Source: Ligustrum vulgare
Taxonomy: Eukaryota > Streptophyta > Magnoliopsida > Lamiales > Oleaceae
Length of the DNA: 64,000 bases
Assembly (NCBI GenBank): GCA_963555705.1
Contig: OY743182.1
Coordinates: 53,076,592 to 53,140,591, forward strand
Reading direction: 5' to 3'
The notes below the pieces were generated by a model. That model did not search any database. It was given only the letters and a program-made list of their open reading frames with translations, and was not told the origin of the DNA. How positions within the stretch are numbered: the stretch's first letter is position 1; each line of letters opens with the position of its first letter. Below, piece after piece: positions 44,609 to 57,109 of this stretch. The translations under genes and the position numbers were made by a program.

Positions 44609-45640
44609 TTGCCTACAAAAAAATTCTCCTTCTATAGCTCCCTCTCCTCTTCTTCCACTATTGAACCTATTTTCGCCAGGGACGCTCTCAAAATTCCGGA
44701 ATGGCGAGCAGCCATGATGAAAAAATATAATGCTTTACTTCATAATTCCACATGGACCCTAGTTCCTGCTGATCATAGCCAAAATATTGTGGGGGTGTAA
44801 ATGGGTTTTTCGTCTTAAACGAAAGCCAGATGGGTCCATCGACAAATACAAAGCCAGGTTGGTTGCAAAGGGGTTCCAACAACGCCCCGGACTTGATTAC
44901 ACTGATACATTCAGCCCATTCATCAAACCCTCCACCATCAGGCTGATACTCACACTTGCAGTCACCAACCATTGGTCTTTATGTCAGCTGGACGTAAAAA
45001 ATGGATTTTTACATAGCTCACTCTCAGAGGATGTTTACATGCAGCAACCCCCTGGATTTATTCATCCCGACTCTCCCACTCACGTGTGCCATCTCCAAAA
45101 GTCGATATATAGGCTAAAACAAGCTCCACGAGCTTGGTACACGGCACTAAAACAATTCCTCATTTCCTTTGGCTTCCAAACATCTCGGTCAGATTCTTCT
45201 CTGTTCCTTTTTCGTAAATCCCATGTCATTATTTTTGTTTTAGTTTATGTTGATGACATAATTATCACAGGAAACTCACCTTCTCTCCTTGATAAATTTG
45301 TTGCGTCCCTTGCCAAAAAAATTTCCATTAAAGATCTTGGTACATTGTCCTACTTCTTGGGTGTTGAGGTAATCCATCATCTTGATGGTCTTTTTCTCTC
45401 CCAAAGAAAATATATACTGGACCTTCTCCATCGCTGCAATATGTTAAATTCCAAGGAAGTAGTCAGTTCAATGTCAACCTCTCATGTTCCAATTCTTAAT
45501 GAAGGAGAACCTATGCAAAACCCTAGTGAATATCGGTCGGTCCTTGGGGGTTTGCACTACCTACCTTTGACAAGTCCAGATATTTCCTTTACAGTTAGTA
45601 AACTATCTCAATTCATGCATTGTCCTACTACTGTACACCG
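44609..45640 (+). pseudogene. Copia reverse transcriptase
   Basis: 44609-44790: EPIFARDALKIPEWRAAMMK and NSTWTLVP. A run of five G's at 44790-44796 (four expected) shifts the frame into [20 protein letters not shown]. It then reads [40 protein letters not shown] (first catalytic Asp), [20 protein letters not shown], and [13 protein letters not shown] (the intact YVDD). The frame breaks again near 45645 at the entrance to RNase H. Confidence 0.92.
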
Positions 45641-45649
45641 GGGGGTGTC

Positions 45650-46195
45650 AAACGTTTGCTTCGTTATCTTCGAGGCACCGTTGATTTTGGTATTTTCTAA
45701 CATCAAAACTCTCCCTTGTCACTCCATGCGTTCTCTGACGCTGACTGGGGTGGCAACTTAACTTACATTGTGTTTCTAGGGTCAAATCCTATTTCCTGGA
45801 GTTCTAAAAAGCAGTCTACTGTGGCCCGTTCCTCAACTGAGGCTGAATATCGGTCAATTGCCTCCACTTTTGCTGAATTGACTTGGATACATTCATTACT
45901 TACTGAAATTGGTTTTGCATTGTCCTGGCCTCCTGTCGTGTACTGTGATAATGTGGGGGCAACTTATTTGTGTGCTAATCCTGTTTTCCACTCAAGGATG
46001 AAGCACATTGCACTAGATTTCCATTTTGTCCGAGAAAAAATCCAAGCTGGTGACTTGCGTGTTTCTCATGTCTCTTCATCAGAACAATTGGCTGACACTC
46101 TCACTAAGCCTCTTCTCGGCTCACGGCTCAGTGTCATTCGTGCCAAGATAGGCGTCCTTTCGGCCTCCATCTTGAGGGGGCGTATTGGGAATTAA
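45650..46195 (+). pseudogene. Copia RNase H
   Basis: From 45716: [13 protein letters not shown] (first Asp), [20 protein letters not shown] (Glu), [20 protein letters not shown] (Asp) and [20 protein letters not shown] followed by [10 protein letters not shown]. The last motif, the D..TK of copia RNase H, is kept. A single frame shift near 45645 separates it from RT. Translation ends at TAA 46193-46195 just inside the 3' LTR. Confidence 0.9.
46174..46182 (+). other. Polypurine tract of younger copia
   Basis: TTGAGGGGGCG immediately before the 3' LTR. Confidence 0.8.
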
Positions 46196-46398
46196 AATAA
46201 AATCATTTCTTCATGTATTGTTGTAACTTATTGTTTCATTATTATCTCTTTAACTCTTCCGTAGTTATCTTCAGTTAGTTTTACCAGTAGTTATCTTTAA
46301 TTAATTTTACCAAATTCATTTTTGTATATATATATATACATTTACAGCATCAATGAGAATTAAGTTTTAACACTTCAAATATATTTTCTTTTCTTTTA
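46183..46398 (+). repeat. 3' LTR of younger copia
   Basis: TATTGGGAATTAAAATAAAA...TTTTCTTTTA, followed by AAATG. Confidence 0.88.
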
Positions 46399-46403
46399 AA
46401 ATG

Positions 46404-49400
46404 GTATTAGAGCCATCAATGAACCTTGGGTGGTGAAGAACAGCAATCGGTTCTATCGGATCTAGGTGAAATTGTAGGATCAGTTGTGAAGGAGAAAAGA
46501 AGTTCGAACCTGTGATCTTGGATTTTGGCTGAACCTCACCTCCAATCAACAAATGGATGCTAGATTTGTGTTCGAGAGGAAGATGCACTGGTAGTTTTGC
46601 AATGCAAGAAATGTTTCGACGACAGCGAAGGCACGTATTGGTCCGACAACAATGCGTGAAAACCTCGGCGAGTCGAACACGCGCCTTGTCGGTAAACATT
46701 GCTTGTTGGTAGAACTAAAATAGGGGTTTTACGTACTATAGTATGGGAGTTGACAGGAATTTGATTTTTCTTCGTACACGTTCACAGTGGCATGCTGATG
46801 TGATTAGTCTCGTTGTTTAGATTCAAGAAATTTTGAATTTTTTATAAGTACTCATGATTGTGATCCAAGTTGTCTTGGATCTATTTGTGCAAAGATAATG
46901 TCTTCATTTTCTTTGTATATATTTACTATTCAGGTGTGATTAATTTGTGTATAAATTTATTTTTTGAAAGAATTTTTTTCATGAAAAACCATCTTCTGTC
47001 TATGACTAAAACTGATCCAAGATCAGTCCTTATCTTCCAAAGCGTATACTTGCCAAAATTTAATGCGAAGTGAGACTATGCTATTTAGAAGTAGAAAATG
47101 AGAGCTATTCTAATCAACAAAGGGTCTCGAAGGCCCTTAATGATCCTGAAGAAATTTCTGCTAAATTGGAAACACAACCTGATATAATTGAAGAAATGAA
47201 TGAGATTGCATATAATTAGGTCATTTTACAATTGTCTAATAATATTTTTAGGCAAATAGGTGAGTCTAAGACTGCTAGAGATCTGTGGGCTACCATTGAT
47301 ACTTTTCTTTACTAAGACCCTGCCTAAAAATTTACTTGCTGGAGAAATTAGCTTTAAGATGTATACTAGTAAAGACTTAGAGACTCATTTAAATATTTTC
47401 AGTATAATTGTCAAGAGTCTTGCACATAATGATAAGAAATTTTTGTATGAGGATCTAGTGGTTATTCAGTTGAATTATTTACCTAAGTCCTATAGAGAAT
47501 TGAAGAATGCTATAAATTACTCTAGGGACACACTTACCAAGTTATTGATATAGATGCACTTCAATTTAAGGAGCTAGAGGTTAGAAAGGATTCTAGGAGC
47601 ACGAGAGAAAATAATATGTTTGTTAGCGAAAGACTTGAGAAGAGACATGGTGGTAGTAACGAATATAAGAAGTCTAATGGTAAATCCAATAGTAGGTCTA
47701 AGTCAAGGGATACAAGCAATAAAAAGTCTTTACACTGTGGGAAAATAAGACACTTTAAGAAAGACTGCTTTGACTTCAAGAGGAAATTGAAAGACCATAA
47801 GAGCGAGCCCCCAAAATAATGTAGCATTGGAGGTTGAAATTTATAGCTTGAATGTGATGACTGTTAGTGAGAGATGTGGTTCGAGAGTGAATTTTGAGAC
47901 GGGTGCCACTTTTCATATGTGTCCCGCTAGAAATTGATTTTGTAATTAAAAGAGAGTGAACATAGGAAAGTCTACATGGTTGATAATGTTTCCCAAGTTG
48001 TAGAAGGTATAGGGGACTTTGCAATAAGAATGCATGATGGGATAGTTAGGTCTCTTTATATTATGAGGTACGTTCTTGAGTTAAAGAGAAACCTGATATC
48101 CTTAGGTGTTCTTGAAGATGAATGTAATGAGTTTAAATATGATAATTTCTCTCCAATAGTGATTAAAGATTCATTGGTAGTTATGAAGGGTCTCGAAGAG
48201 GTGGTTTATAATACTTATGAGAGATTCAAATGCCGAATGATTCGAGTTCTTTCTGAATCTATGAACATAGAATTGAATTATGGCATAATAGAATGGGGCA
48301 CATGGGAAATAAAGGTTTAAAACTTCTAGGTGATTAACAATTATTTGGGAAAAACTCATTGAATAAGATGACCTTTTGTGAGACTTACATCCTAGGTAAG
48401 TCACGTAAACTTAGTTTTGGAAAGGGGGGCACACAATGCACAAAAACCACCTTTTTATGTTCATACTAATTTGTGTTGGTCATGGTGGGAATATATATAT
48501 TTTGTCTATAGTAGATGTCTATAGTAGGAAACCTTTAGGTATTTTAGATAGTGGTTAACACTTGTCAAAAATCAAGTGGGTTATAGGGTTAAAAATTTAA
48601 AGACCGACAATGGCCTTGAGTTTGATTCCTTTTTGCAAAGAAATGGGTATTCAAAGACATAGCAATGTTAGGCACACGGCACAATGAAATGAGGTGCCTA
48701 AGAGGCTTAATAGGACCATCATGCATAAGGTGAGTTGTATATTGATTAGTTCAGATCTAGCTAAGAGTTTTGGGGTGAGACGGCCAGTATAGCCCTTTAT
48801 TTGATTAATAGGCCTCCTTCAAGTGCTATCGAATTTAAGACTCCGGAAGAATTACGGAGTAGGAAGCCTTCGAATTTGTCCCATATTAGGGTTTTTGGTT
48901 GTGCGGTACATGTACATCAAACTGAAGGAAATTTTGATGTTAAGGTTGTTAAATGTGTGTTGTAGGTTATACCGTTGGGATTAAAGGATGTATGTTATGG
49001 ATTTTGGATGAAAAATGATATTAAGATCATTAATAGCAGAGATGTGGCATTTAATGAATTAGAGAGACCTTCCCTTAAGTCTAAAAAATAACATATAGAA
49101 CAACCACAAGTGAAAGAACATATTTTTAAGCATTTGGAGGTTGAAAATGAACATGAAATTGTCGAAACAACACCTGAAATTGTCGAAAAACACCCGAAGC
49201 TCTATAGAACCCCAACCTGAAGTACCAAAAACTGGAATCCCTTTCCTAGATGAAGAACAAGTATGAATACCAACTTATTAAGGATAGAGTTAGGAGAGAG
49301 ATGAGACATAATCCAAGATATACAAATATTAATCTAGCTGAATTTGCATATGTTTCAGTTAAAGAGTTTGAGAAATTAGAACCATCAACATAAAGAGAAT

Positions 49401-49639
49401 TTATTGAGTGTACTATGTTTAATAAGAGGCTTCAATCCATGTAAGAGGATTTGAGGACTAAGGTTCTTAGAGCTAGTAAATTTAGTACATATTTAGATTT
49501 ACTTCATTTTGAGTTTGTTTAATTTTGATTATTTCTTTTGCGGGTGGGGGTGATGAGAACATATAAATGTCAATTAAATGTAGGATAAGCACTAGCTATT
49601 TGAAATCTCGAAGAAGGGTTTTATTATCTAAGGTGGATG
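46404..49639 (+). pseudogene. Gag-pol relic of the older copia element
   Basis: Leader, then gag with SVYLPKFN.KDYAI and KMRAILINKGSR (about 47020-47130). Next SFKMYTSKDLETHLNIFSII and LNYLPKSYRELKNAINYSRD (47260-47553). The zinc knuckle LHCGKIRHFKKDC (47700-47770) has lost its first Cys. The protease active site reads ETGATFHMCP for D-S/T-G (about 47895). The integrase is heavily shifted: KDRQWP / NRPPSSAI-type pieces near 48590-48900. The linker DRVRREMRHNPRYTNINLAE and YREFIECTMFNKRLQSM (49280-49440) marks the point just before RT. RT and RNase H are deleted and the 3' end follows directly. Confidence 0.75.
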
Positions 49640-50275
49640 CTATAAAATTTAATGTCTCTTAAAACCCAATTTTATGGTTTGATTAAGTGGTTTGTGCATT
49701 TCAAGTTTTGATTTGCTTAAAAACCTTCACGTAGATTATGTGTTTGTTTGAAAGAGAATCTAAGCTATTGGTATAAAAATGACTAAGACCAAAACTTAAG
49801 TAAAAGATGTTTATTTGGGTTTTTAAAGAAAGTATATACCGGTTTTTGATGTTGGCTAGTTATTCAACTTTATTCATTATTCTTTAAAAAAGTTTTAGAA
49901 AATCTTTCTCTAGAAAAATAAGCACAAATTGAGGTTACAAGTGACAAGTGAGAAATCTTGTCTAAGAATCAAAGGGGATCATCAACTGCTTGAGTGTATT
50001 GGTAGTTAGTGCAACGTTCCAAGTCATAAAGTATATCAGAGCCCAAAGGAAGCAGCGAAGGACATAATTTGTGTTGTTGAACGAAATTTAGAAGCCTGGA
50101 TGGGATCTGCTGGAGAAGCAAGAAAGAAGAAACCATTGGAAATAAGCTGCATGACATATTGTTTCAAGAGGCAGACAGAATTACAAGAAGCCACAGGAGA
50201 AGAAATCTGTCAGAAGTGAGTTGTCTTGGAATGTTGCAATTTATGAGAAAAAAACTTCTGCTGTAAATCACTACA
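49640..50275 (+). repeat. Right LTR of decayed copia
   Basis: TGCTATAAAATTTAATGTCTC...AATCACTACA, 636 bp, preceded by a purine-rich AAGGTGGA. The left copy is about 200 bp shorter because of deletions. No TSD found. Confidence 0.65.
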
Positions 50276-51307
50276 CGTTGTTTGAATCCATAAATTATAA
50301 AATTAACTTGTAAAAAATTATAAAAGAATCAATACAATAAACTTTAAAACGGGTCCTCCTGTTATTTCTTCAATCTCTTTCACCTAGTCAAAATCTACAC
50401 AAAAATGTTCACCAAGGTAAACATAATACCCTCTCATTTTCTAAACTAAGTACAAGTCAAAACCCCATTCAAGATTTTATAGAGAATAACCAAGAAGTTT
50501 TCAAAGAAAAAAATGAGAGAAATTATCAAAGTTACACATATAGGATTAATCCTTTTATAAGAGACAACAAAAAACCCTATAGCCAAAACCTACAACTTAG
50601 CTACGTCTAAGAGTCAACCTGCTTAACGAACCAAACATGTCATTTGATAAAATACTTGCCAAGTCAAGCAAGAGGTTAATAGTGAACATATAACAACATA
50701 TCGATTATTTATACAACAATACTAGCTTGTGTTTGAGATCCATTTTTTGACTAGTCACTATCAAAGTTGATTTTGTAGGGACCCACTCCTTGACTTCAAA
50801 CAAAATAGGAGACAATGTGTCAACAATGTCCCACGTCACTGATTTTCCTTTAGCTTATAATCCAATTACACTCTTATTTCAATTACACTCTTCTCATTTT
50901 AATATAAAAAAGGGGTTGATTTGAAAAAGGAGGTTATTCCAGTAATTTTACACTCTAACGACTCCAAGACTATATTACAGTCTGACAAGATACACACATA
51001 ATAGACTCTGCACCGGACCGATATTTGCATTGTGTGTCCACTTTTAGAGAAAGAGAAATTAATGGGAATTAGATTGCAGATGGTGAGACGAATGTTGTGT
51101 AGTTTTGATCGTACATTTGAAATCTTTCCCAAGCAACATGGAAGGTATGGACTCGGACTAAGAGATCTATACGTCTTTTCTTTAATTATATTTCTTTCTT
51201 ATATTGTTATTATTATCAAATCTGACTAATTACTAATCAACCTAGTGATTTTCAGAAGTGTTTGGACTTAAAAAGTCATGTCAAACGGTCAATTCTGTTG
51301 GTAATGT

Positions 51308-51351
<44 letters not shown>

Positions 51352-52059
51352 TATGTAATTTGATTCTTAAGAATCAAATTAAATAATTTACTCAAGCTTG
51401 AGGGTTTTATTTCAACTGTGGTCATTGTACTTCCACCCCAAGATTGAATTAGGTTACTACACTTTTACTTGTATCAATTTAGTCATTATAACTTTAAGTT
51501 TGTTGGATCACTATAGTCCAATCTGTCAATTGAGTTTTACATCTCAATCAAAAATCTTTCTTTATCTGTGTATAAACGACAGTGGTGGTATTGATAAATA
51601 CCTTTCTCATTCAAGGCCTTATAAAAAATTCTTAATTATGCATATATTTTATTATATCGCAAAATGGTCAACACATTCACCGCAAGAATTCAAACTGCAT
51701 CAGATTAACACTCACTAGTAAATGATTGCCACATCAGGATTCGACATTACTCAAAGTGATGAATTTCAAAGTAGTAATATAATTTGAGACAAAGTTAAAA
51801 TATATTCAGTTGAAAAAAATTGAGTTAAAATAATTTAATTGAGACTCGGTGAAAGTATAGGGGAAAAGTCTAAATGTACAGAAAAAGCCATACAGATTGG
51901 CATACATACTATAAAAAATTACCAAAATATCACTTTTATAAATTCTAACATACAAAGTCCTCAAGTTTACACATTTCAAATCATTAAGTATACAAAATTC
52001 CAAAACAACTTTAATATAATTTTACAATTTTTGTTTACTCATAGTAGCACCCCCTAAAT
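50276..52059. other. Stretch without recognisable gene
   Basis: AT-rich. 50350-50700 has noncoding LTR-like style. 51370-51730 resembles noncoding plant repeats (TTCAACTGTGGTCATTGTAC). 51800-52059 is A-rich and ends at a tRNA-Met-type primer sequence, so it may be the intergenic region of the pararetrovirus fragment that follows. Confidence 0.4.
51310..51347. repeat. (TA)n microsatellite
   Basis: About 19 TA units. Confidence 0.95.
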
Positions 52060-52233
52060 TGGTATCAGGGCCATATGATAGATCTAAAAGATAAATATTG
52101 CATAACAAAATACAAAAAATGAATATAGAATACACACGTCTAGACTAATAATTATACATAAATTAATACTACCTGATAATTATAAAATAAAAATTTTAAG
52201 AACCTTAAAAAATTTAGATAAAGACTTAAAAAG

Positions 52234-52234
<1 letters not shown>

Positions 52235-52270
<36 letters not shown>
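52235..52270. repeat. (TA)n microsatellite in pararetrovirus fragment
   Basis: About 18 TA units, interrupting the viral reading frame. Confidence 0.95.
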
Positions 52271-52273
<3 letters not shown>

Positions 52274-52888
52274 CTAATAAACTTCAATATAATAAAGAAA
52301 AATTTTATCATAAACGAAATATTAGATTTAATCCATAACGATATATTAGAAGAACTGTACAAAGACTATAGAAATTGACTATCATAGAGCAAACCATTTA
52401 CTAGAAAAATATTTAGATATAGAAAAAAATGAAAAATTAGATTTAATAGCTAAACAAAGAAGGAATTTAAGTAATATGATTAGAGATGAAAGAATTATAA
52501 AAAGAGAAGAAGTATTAAGATTAAAATCATTAGAAAAAGGAGAGAATATTATGAAATTATCATTAAACAATTTCCTAAAATACAAATAATCCAAGAAAAC
52601 AAAGAAAAATTAATAAAGAAATATATGAAAAAACTGGAGAAATAGAAAGATTGAGAAAATATTTTAGAATACAAGGAAGAAAAGAAATGACAAGATCAAT
52701 AGAAAAATTTAGTGAATATATGATAATAAAATATAAAGAAGCAAAATACCAGTCAGAACTTATACTAGAAATAGAACATATTAAAGGAAGGTTCTAATCA
52801 CAGAATTCTCAGAAATAAAATTTGAAAAACAAATAATAGAAAATATTAAACTACCAGTTGAATCTTATCAAATAAAACGAGCTAATAC
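52271..52888 (+). pseudogene. Pararetroviral ORF relic, function unclear
   Basis: Pieces include YHRANHLLEKYLDIEKNEKL and LDLIAKQRRNLSNMIRDERI. After shifts come RLRKYFRIQGRKEMTRSIEK and MIIKYKEAKYQSELILEIEH. It is rich in Lys, Glu and Ile with helix/coiled-coil character. It lies between the primer site and the virion-associated-like ORF, where caulimovirids have their first ORF(s). It continues past the insertion at 61826. I do not recognise a movement-protein motif. Confidence 0.45.
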
Positions 52889-53189
52889 TGTAGCGACCAA
52901 GAAATTTTACGCGATTAATAATTATTTTAATAGAAAATCGTGTCGCTACTATTTCACCCATTTTTATTAAGTTAACGCCACGACGTATTCGTATAGCCAA
53001 GTCAAGAAATAATCGAGATCGTTCGATTTTAAATTAAATTCCGAATTTCTAAAAATATCTCCATTCTCTTGATTTAAAGTATATTAAGTCCAAGTACTTA
53101 ATTCAATGTTATCCCAATATTTATTTATACAAAAATTACTTTTATTATTGAAATTAAGAAAATATATGCAATCATGGGAGGTTCCATTA

Positions 53190-53610
53190 TATGTAATCAT
53201 GAAGAGCATAATATTTGTATAAATATGGAAAAGTATATGAATGATTTATATACTCCATTATATATAATCATGAAGAGCATAATATTTATATAAATATGGA
53301 AAAGTATATGAATGATTGATAAGACTCCATTATATGTAATCATGAAGAGCATAATATTTGTATAAATATGGAAAAGTATATAAATGATTTATATACTCCA
53401 TTATATATAATCATGAAGAGCATAATATTTGTATAAATATGGAAAAGTATATGAATGATTGATAAGACTCCATTATATGTAATCATGAAGAGCATAATAT
53501 TTGTATAAATATGGAAAAGTATATGAATGATTTATATACTCCATTATATATAATCATGAAGAGCATATTATTTGTATAAATATGGAAAAGTATATGAATG
53601 GTGCTTTACT
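53190..53610 (+). repeat. 71/72-bp minisatellite in 5' LTR of D
   Basis: Units containing AATCATGAAGAGCATAATAT start at about 53196, 53267, 53339, 53410, 53482 and 53553 (six copies). Two variants (TGATTTATATACTCC and TGATTGATAAGACTCC) alternate, giving a 143-bp higher-order period. Confidence 0.92.
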
Positions 53611-53825
53611 TTAAGAAAATGATGTGTTAAAATTAATAGAATTGAATGATTATGTTTACAATATGCCAACTTTATACATCTATTTAATCCCATCTCTTTT
53701 ACACACAACTCTACACATATACACTTATTTTCAATCTCTTGACAAAATCCACAAGTAAGAGAAATTCAAGGTGGTCAAGAAAGTTTTGGTCCATTTACTA
53801 CTACACTTCATTTTAATCTTTTAAA

Positions 53826-54345
53826 AGGTAAGTATATCTTATGTTTTTATGAAAAGTAAGTATGTTTTTATGAAAGGTAAATACACCTTATGTTTTTATG
53901 AAAAGTAAGTATGTTTTTATGACAAGTAAGTATATCTTATGTTTTTATGAAAAGTAAGTATGTTTTTATGAAAGGTAAATACACCTTATGTTTTTATGAA
54001 AAGTAAGTATGTTTTTATGACAAGTAAGTATATCTTATGTTTTTATGAAAAGTAAGTATGTTTTTATGAAAGGTAAATACACCTTATGTTTTTATGAAAA
54101 GTAAGTATGTTTTTATGACAAGTAAGTATATCTTATGTTTTTATGAAAAGTAAGTATGTTTTTATGAAAGGTAAATACACCTTATGTTTTTATGAAAAGT
54201 AAGTATGTTTTTATGACAAGTAAGTATATCTTATGTTTTTATGAAAAGTAAGTATGTTTTTATGAAAGGTAAATATACCTTATGTTTTTATGAAAAGTAA
54301 GTATGTTTTTATGACAAGTAAGTATATCTTATGTTTTTATGAAAA
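53826..54345 (+). repeat. 98-bp minisatellite in 5' LTR of D
   Basis: Units starting GTAAGTATATCTTATG at 53828, 53926, 54024, 54122, 54220 and 54318. Each unit is built of shorter TTTTTATGAAAAGTAAGTAT-like subrepeats. Confidence 0.92.
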
Positions 54346-54859
54346 TGTTTGGATCATTGCTATGAAATCAATCTCACAAGATTGTTATGGGTTCCATATG
54401 ATATGTTTATGATTATGTTAAGGGGACCGGAGTTTAGTAGCGCTACACATAAGAATTCTTGCCATTTAAGTTCGGTAAAATTCTTGTGTCTCCCTATGTT
54501 TATGAGTATTTCGATCCTATCCTATGTTATGATGAAAATGATCCATATGCTTTCAAAAGAAAATTTATGCTTGGTATACTTACTGGGATTTTATAAATCT
54601 CACTCCACGATATTTACCATTTTCAGATAATTGAAGGTTCGAGGCGGTCAACATGGAAGTGGCAAAAGTGGTTAAGATTGATGAGATAATTACGTTGAAC
54701 TTTATGTAAGAAAATTATGTTCTATTTTTATTCACAAATAAAATTATGGGATTCTAATTATTCTTTTGAATAATTTTACATTACTATTTAAGTCTCGATA
54801 ATATGATATGAGTCACTTTTAGTGGCACTCGAATGGTCGAGAATTCGGGTCGTCGCAGT

Positions 54860-54871
54860 TGGTATCAGAGC
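54860..54871 (+). other. Primer-binding site of element D
   Basis: TGGTATCAGAGC, an exact match to the tRNA-iMet type, two bases after the LTR. Confidence 0.9.
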
Positions 54872-56817
54872 AAAGAGTTTTAAAAACGATTCTGTAGATT
54901 TTTGAAATTTTATTTCTTTAAAAAAAAAAAAAAAATCACTATTCACGTGAACAGTAAAACGACGTGCTATTCATGATGAACAGTGAACGAAATCACTATT
55001 CATTATAAAAAAAAAAAGTTGAATTTTCACATGTCAAGTATGGTTATGATTTTGAAAAGCATGATGAAATTTGATGAGCGAATTTCAAGGACAAAATTCA
55101 TTTTAAGCAAGGGAGTTTGTAATGTCCTGAAAATTTTATGGAATATAATTAGTTAGTGATATGATGTTTATATTGATGTCTTTGATAAATTTCTAGAAGT
55201 TCGGGGACTAAAGGAAAAATAAGATTTGACGATAAATTTTATTTGGGTTAAGTTATTAATTATTGATGGGGAGATAATTACTATATCGATATTGGATTTG
55301 TTTTGAAGACTGTGATTAATTAGGAATTATGATTCAAGAAAATGTTGATTTGGATACAACCACATTAAATTATTGTTGATTAAAGGAAAATAAGATTATA
55401 TGAAATATTTTAACTCATCACTCTACTATGTCACTCTCCACGTATTGACTCCTCGAACCAGGTATGTTATATGCTTTGCAAGTCATTTACGATTTTATTA
55501 AGACATGTTAAGTATGAAATCTTCATATGTTATGAATCTTTAAGTGAAATATACATGTTGAGTATGATATGAATTGATAGAAGCCTGAATTTTAATTTAT
55601 TCCTTTTTATGTAGAATCATGAGACATAGAGGATATTGATATGAATTTTGGTTCATATTAAGCTTAGTAAGACTGACTAAATTAGAAAAATAAGTTGGTT
55701 CGTAACTTTTGCCAAAAAAATATATGGAATAATATATTAAACAAACAAAATTAATAATGAATTTGTACAATAATTTATCCCTTTATCACTACCTTTGTGT
55801 AAAAACAAGGGAAAAACTGTGGATGGTTATTAGTACTTCCTCTTCAAGTTTCAATTTTCGGTTCAATAATTTATCCCTTTATCACTACCTTTGCTTAAAA
55901 GCAAGGAAAAACTGTGGATGATTATTGGTACCACTCTTCAAGTTTCAATTCTGAAAAAAATTCGGAAAGAAAGAAAGAGAACGGGTGTTGAGCATAATGG
56001 GAATAATATGACTTAAGAATGATTTTCAAAATCATTGTTGTCCTCGAGTTTAGAAATGATGAACCTTAAATGGACTTTGCATAATTGATTTTAGACATGG
56101 CACTAAGTATAAGAAGTCAACAGAAATGATTAGAAATATGTTCAGATTATCTATCATTTAGATTTAATGAGAAATAGCGAGCCAATTTTATGAAGTTTTA
56201 TGAGATGTTAAGATTATAAGTGATATGATTTTAATGAGACTTTTATGAGAAGCATTATGAAGTTAGAGATTTAAAGATTTGGTTATTGGGAATTAAGTAA
56301 TGGCTATTATGTTGAGTAAGTGAATTATGCCTCTATATTGAAGAGAAATTTATTATGAACTTTGGCCTTGTGATTAAATTTTGGGAATATGATTTATGAC
56401 TTATAAATATAAGTATGAGTAATCTTTTGAACCAATTAAGGTATTGAAGGAAGTGATATTGTGATATTGACGACTATGATTTGAAATTTCTATGTTGAGG
56501 AATTATGAATTGATTTTCTGGAATATTTTTTTATAATATTGAAGTTTGATGAAATTGTGGTCAATTTTTAGATCGTTGTGATCAAATGTGGAATTATTTA
56601 TTATTGTGAGTTATGAAGTATGCTTACGGTTTGAATAAGTCCAAATTTCAAAGGAAACTCTGCCTAGAATTTTATCGTTTGGAATTAAGAGCATAGTATG
56701 GTATGCAATCACTAAGAGAATTGAGGTTAGACATGCAAATTCATTTACATCACAAACGAGATTTAGTAGATGATAACAGAGATATTATTATTTTCTCGTA
56801 AGGAGAACACACAAGAG
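54872..56817. other. Noncoding interior of element D, with a relic LTR start
   Basis: Contains CACGTGAACAGTAAAACGAC-type motifs near 54945. At 55080-55135 a second polypurine-like run (TTTTAAGCAAGGGAG) precedes TGTAATGTCCTGAAAATTTT. That looks like the PPT/LTR start of another Ty3 element fused into D. A roughly 90-bp segment repeats at 55780-55850 and 55865-55945 (TTTATCCCTTTATCACTACC). No ORF with recognisable domains. Confidence 0.5.
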
Positions 56818-56888
56818 TCACACTGGAAAGAAATACATGAAACACGCAAAAGCAAAAGAAAGCAACATGGGAAATTCCTCAAATTGAG

Positions 56889-57100
56889 AGATGTGTTTCC
56901 GGAGTAGCCGTATCCTACCACCTCTGACCTTTTGAGGAAATAAAGAAACCTTCAAAGAGGTGTGTTTCGAGAGTAAGAATACTCCGTAATCTACCACCTG
57001 GAACCTTTGAGGTACACACAAGATTTAAACATTAAGGAAATCCTAGGAAATTAGAGGGGTGTCTCGAGAGTAAGAATACTCCGTACTCTACCCCCACCTA
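56889..57100 (-). repeat. Three hairpin-like repeats after LOG, element D
   Basis: On the minus strand, units at about 57100-57055, 57000-56957 and 56930-56889 (GTAGAGTACGGAGTATTCTT, then ACTCTCGAGACACC). They are the homologues of 35529-35730. In the first unit the outer arms read GGGG/CCCC, where element B has GGTG/CACC. Confidence 0.55.
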
Positions 57101-57109
57101 TTCTAAGAT

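Larger units (their letters stand above)
41262..46398 (+). mobile_element. Ty1/copia retrotransposon, full-length, recently inactivated
   Basis: LTRs 41262-41473 (212 bp) and 46183-46398 (216 bp) are about 97% alike by eye. TSD AAATG lies at 41257-41261 and 46399-46403. Primer site TGGTATCAGAG at 41474, PPT GAGGGGGCG at 46174-46182. The order gag-PR-IN-RT-RH is that of Ty1/copia. Only a few stops and single-base shifts break it. Its LTRs start TA instead of TG and end TTTTA, so the canonical TG...CA is lost. The insertion point is exactly the LTR/PBS junction of the older copia element. Confidence 0.9.
52889..54857 (+). repeat. 5' LTR of element D
   Basis: 1969 bp, with six 71/72-bp units and five-plus 98-bp units (see minisatellites). 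Otherwise collinear with the 3' LTR. Confidence 0.92.

Noticed and set aside
53190..54345. CRISPR-like array
   Set aside because: Direct tandem repeats without unique spacers, in a plant LTR.
54349..54630. Hydrophobic frame at the end of each D LTR (also 61312-61533)
   Set aside because: Lies in the LTR, is not conserved in length between the two LTRs because of a single base change, and resembles no protein.
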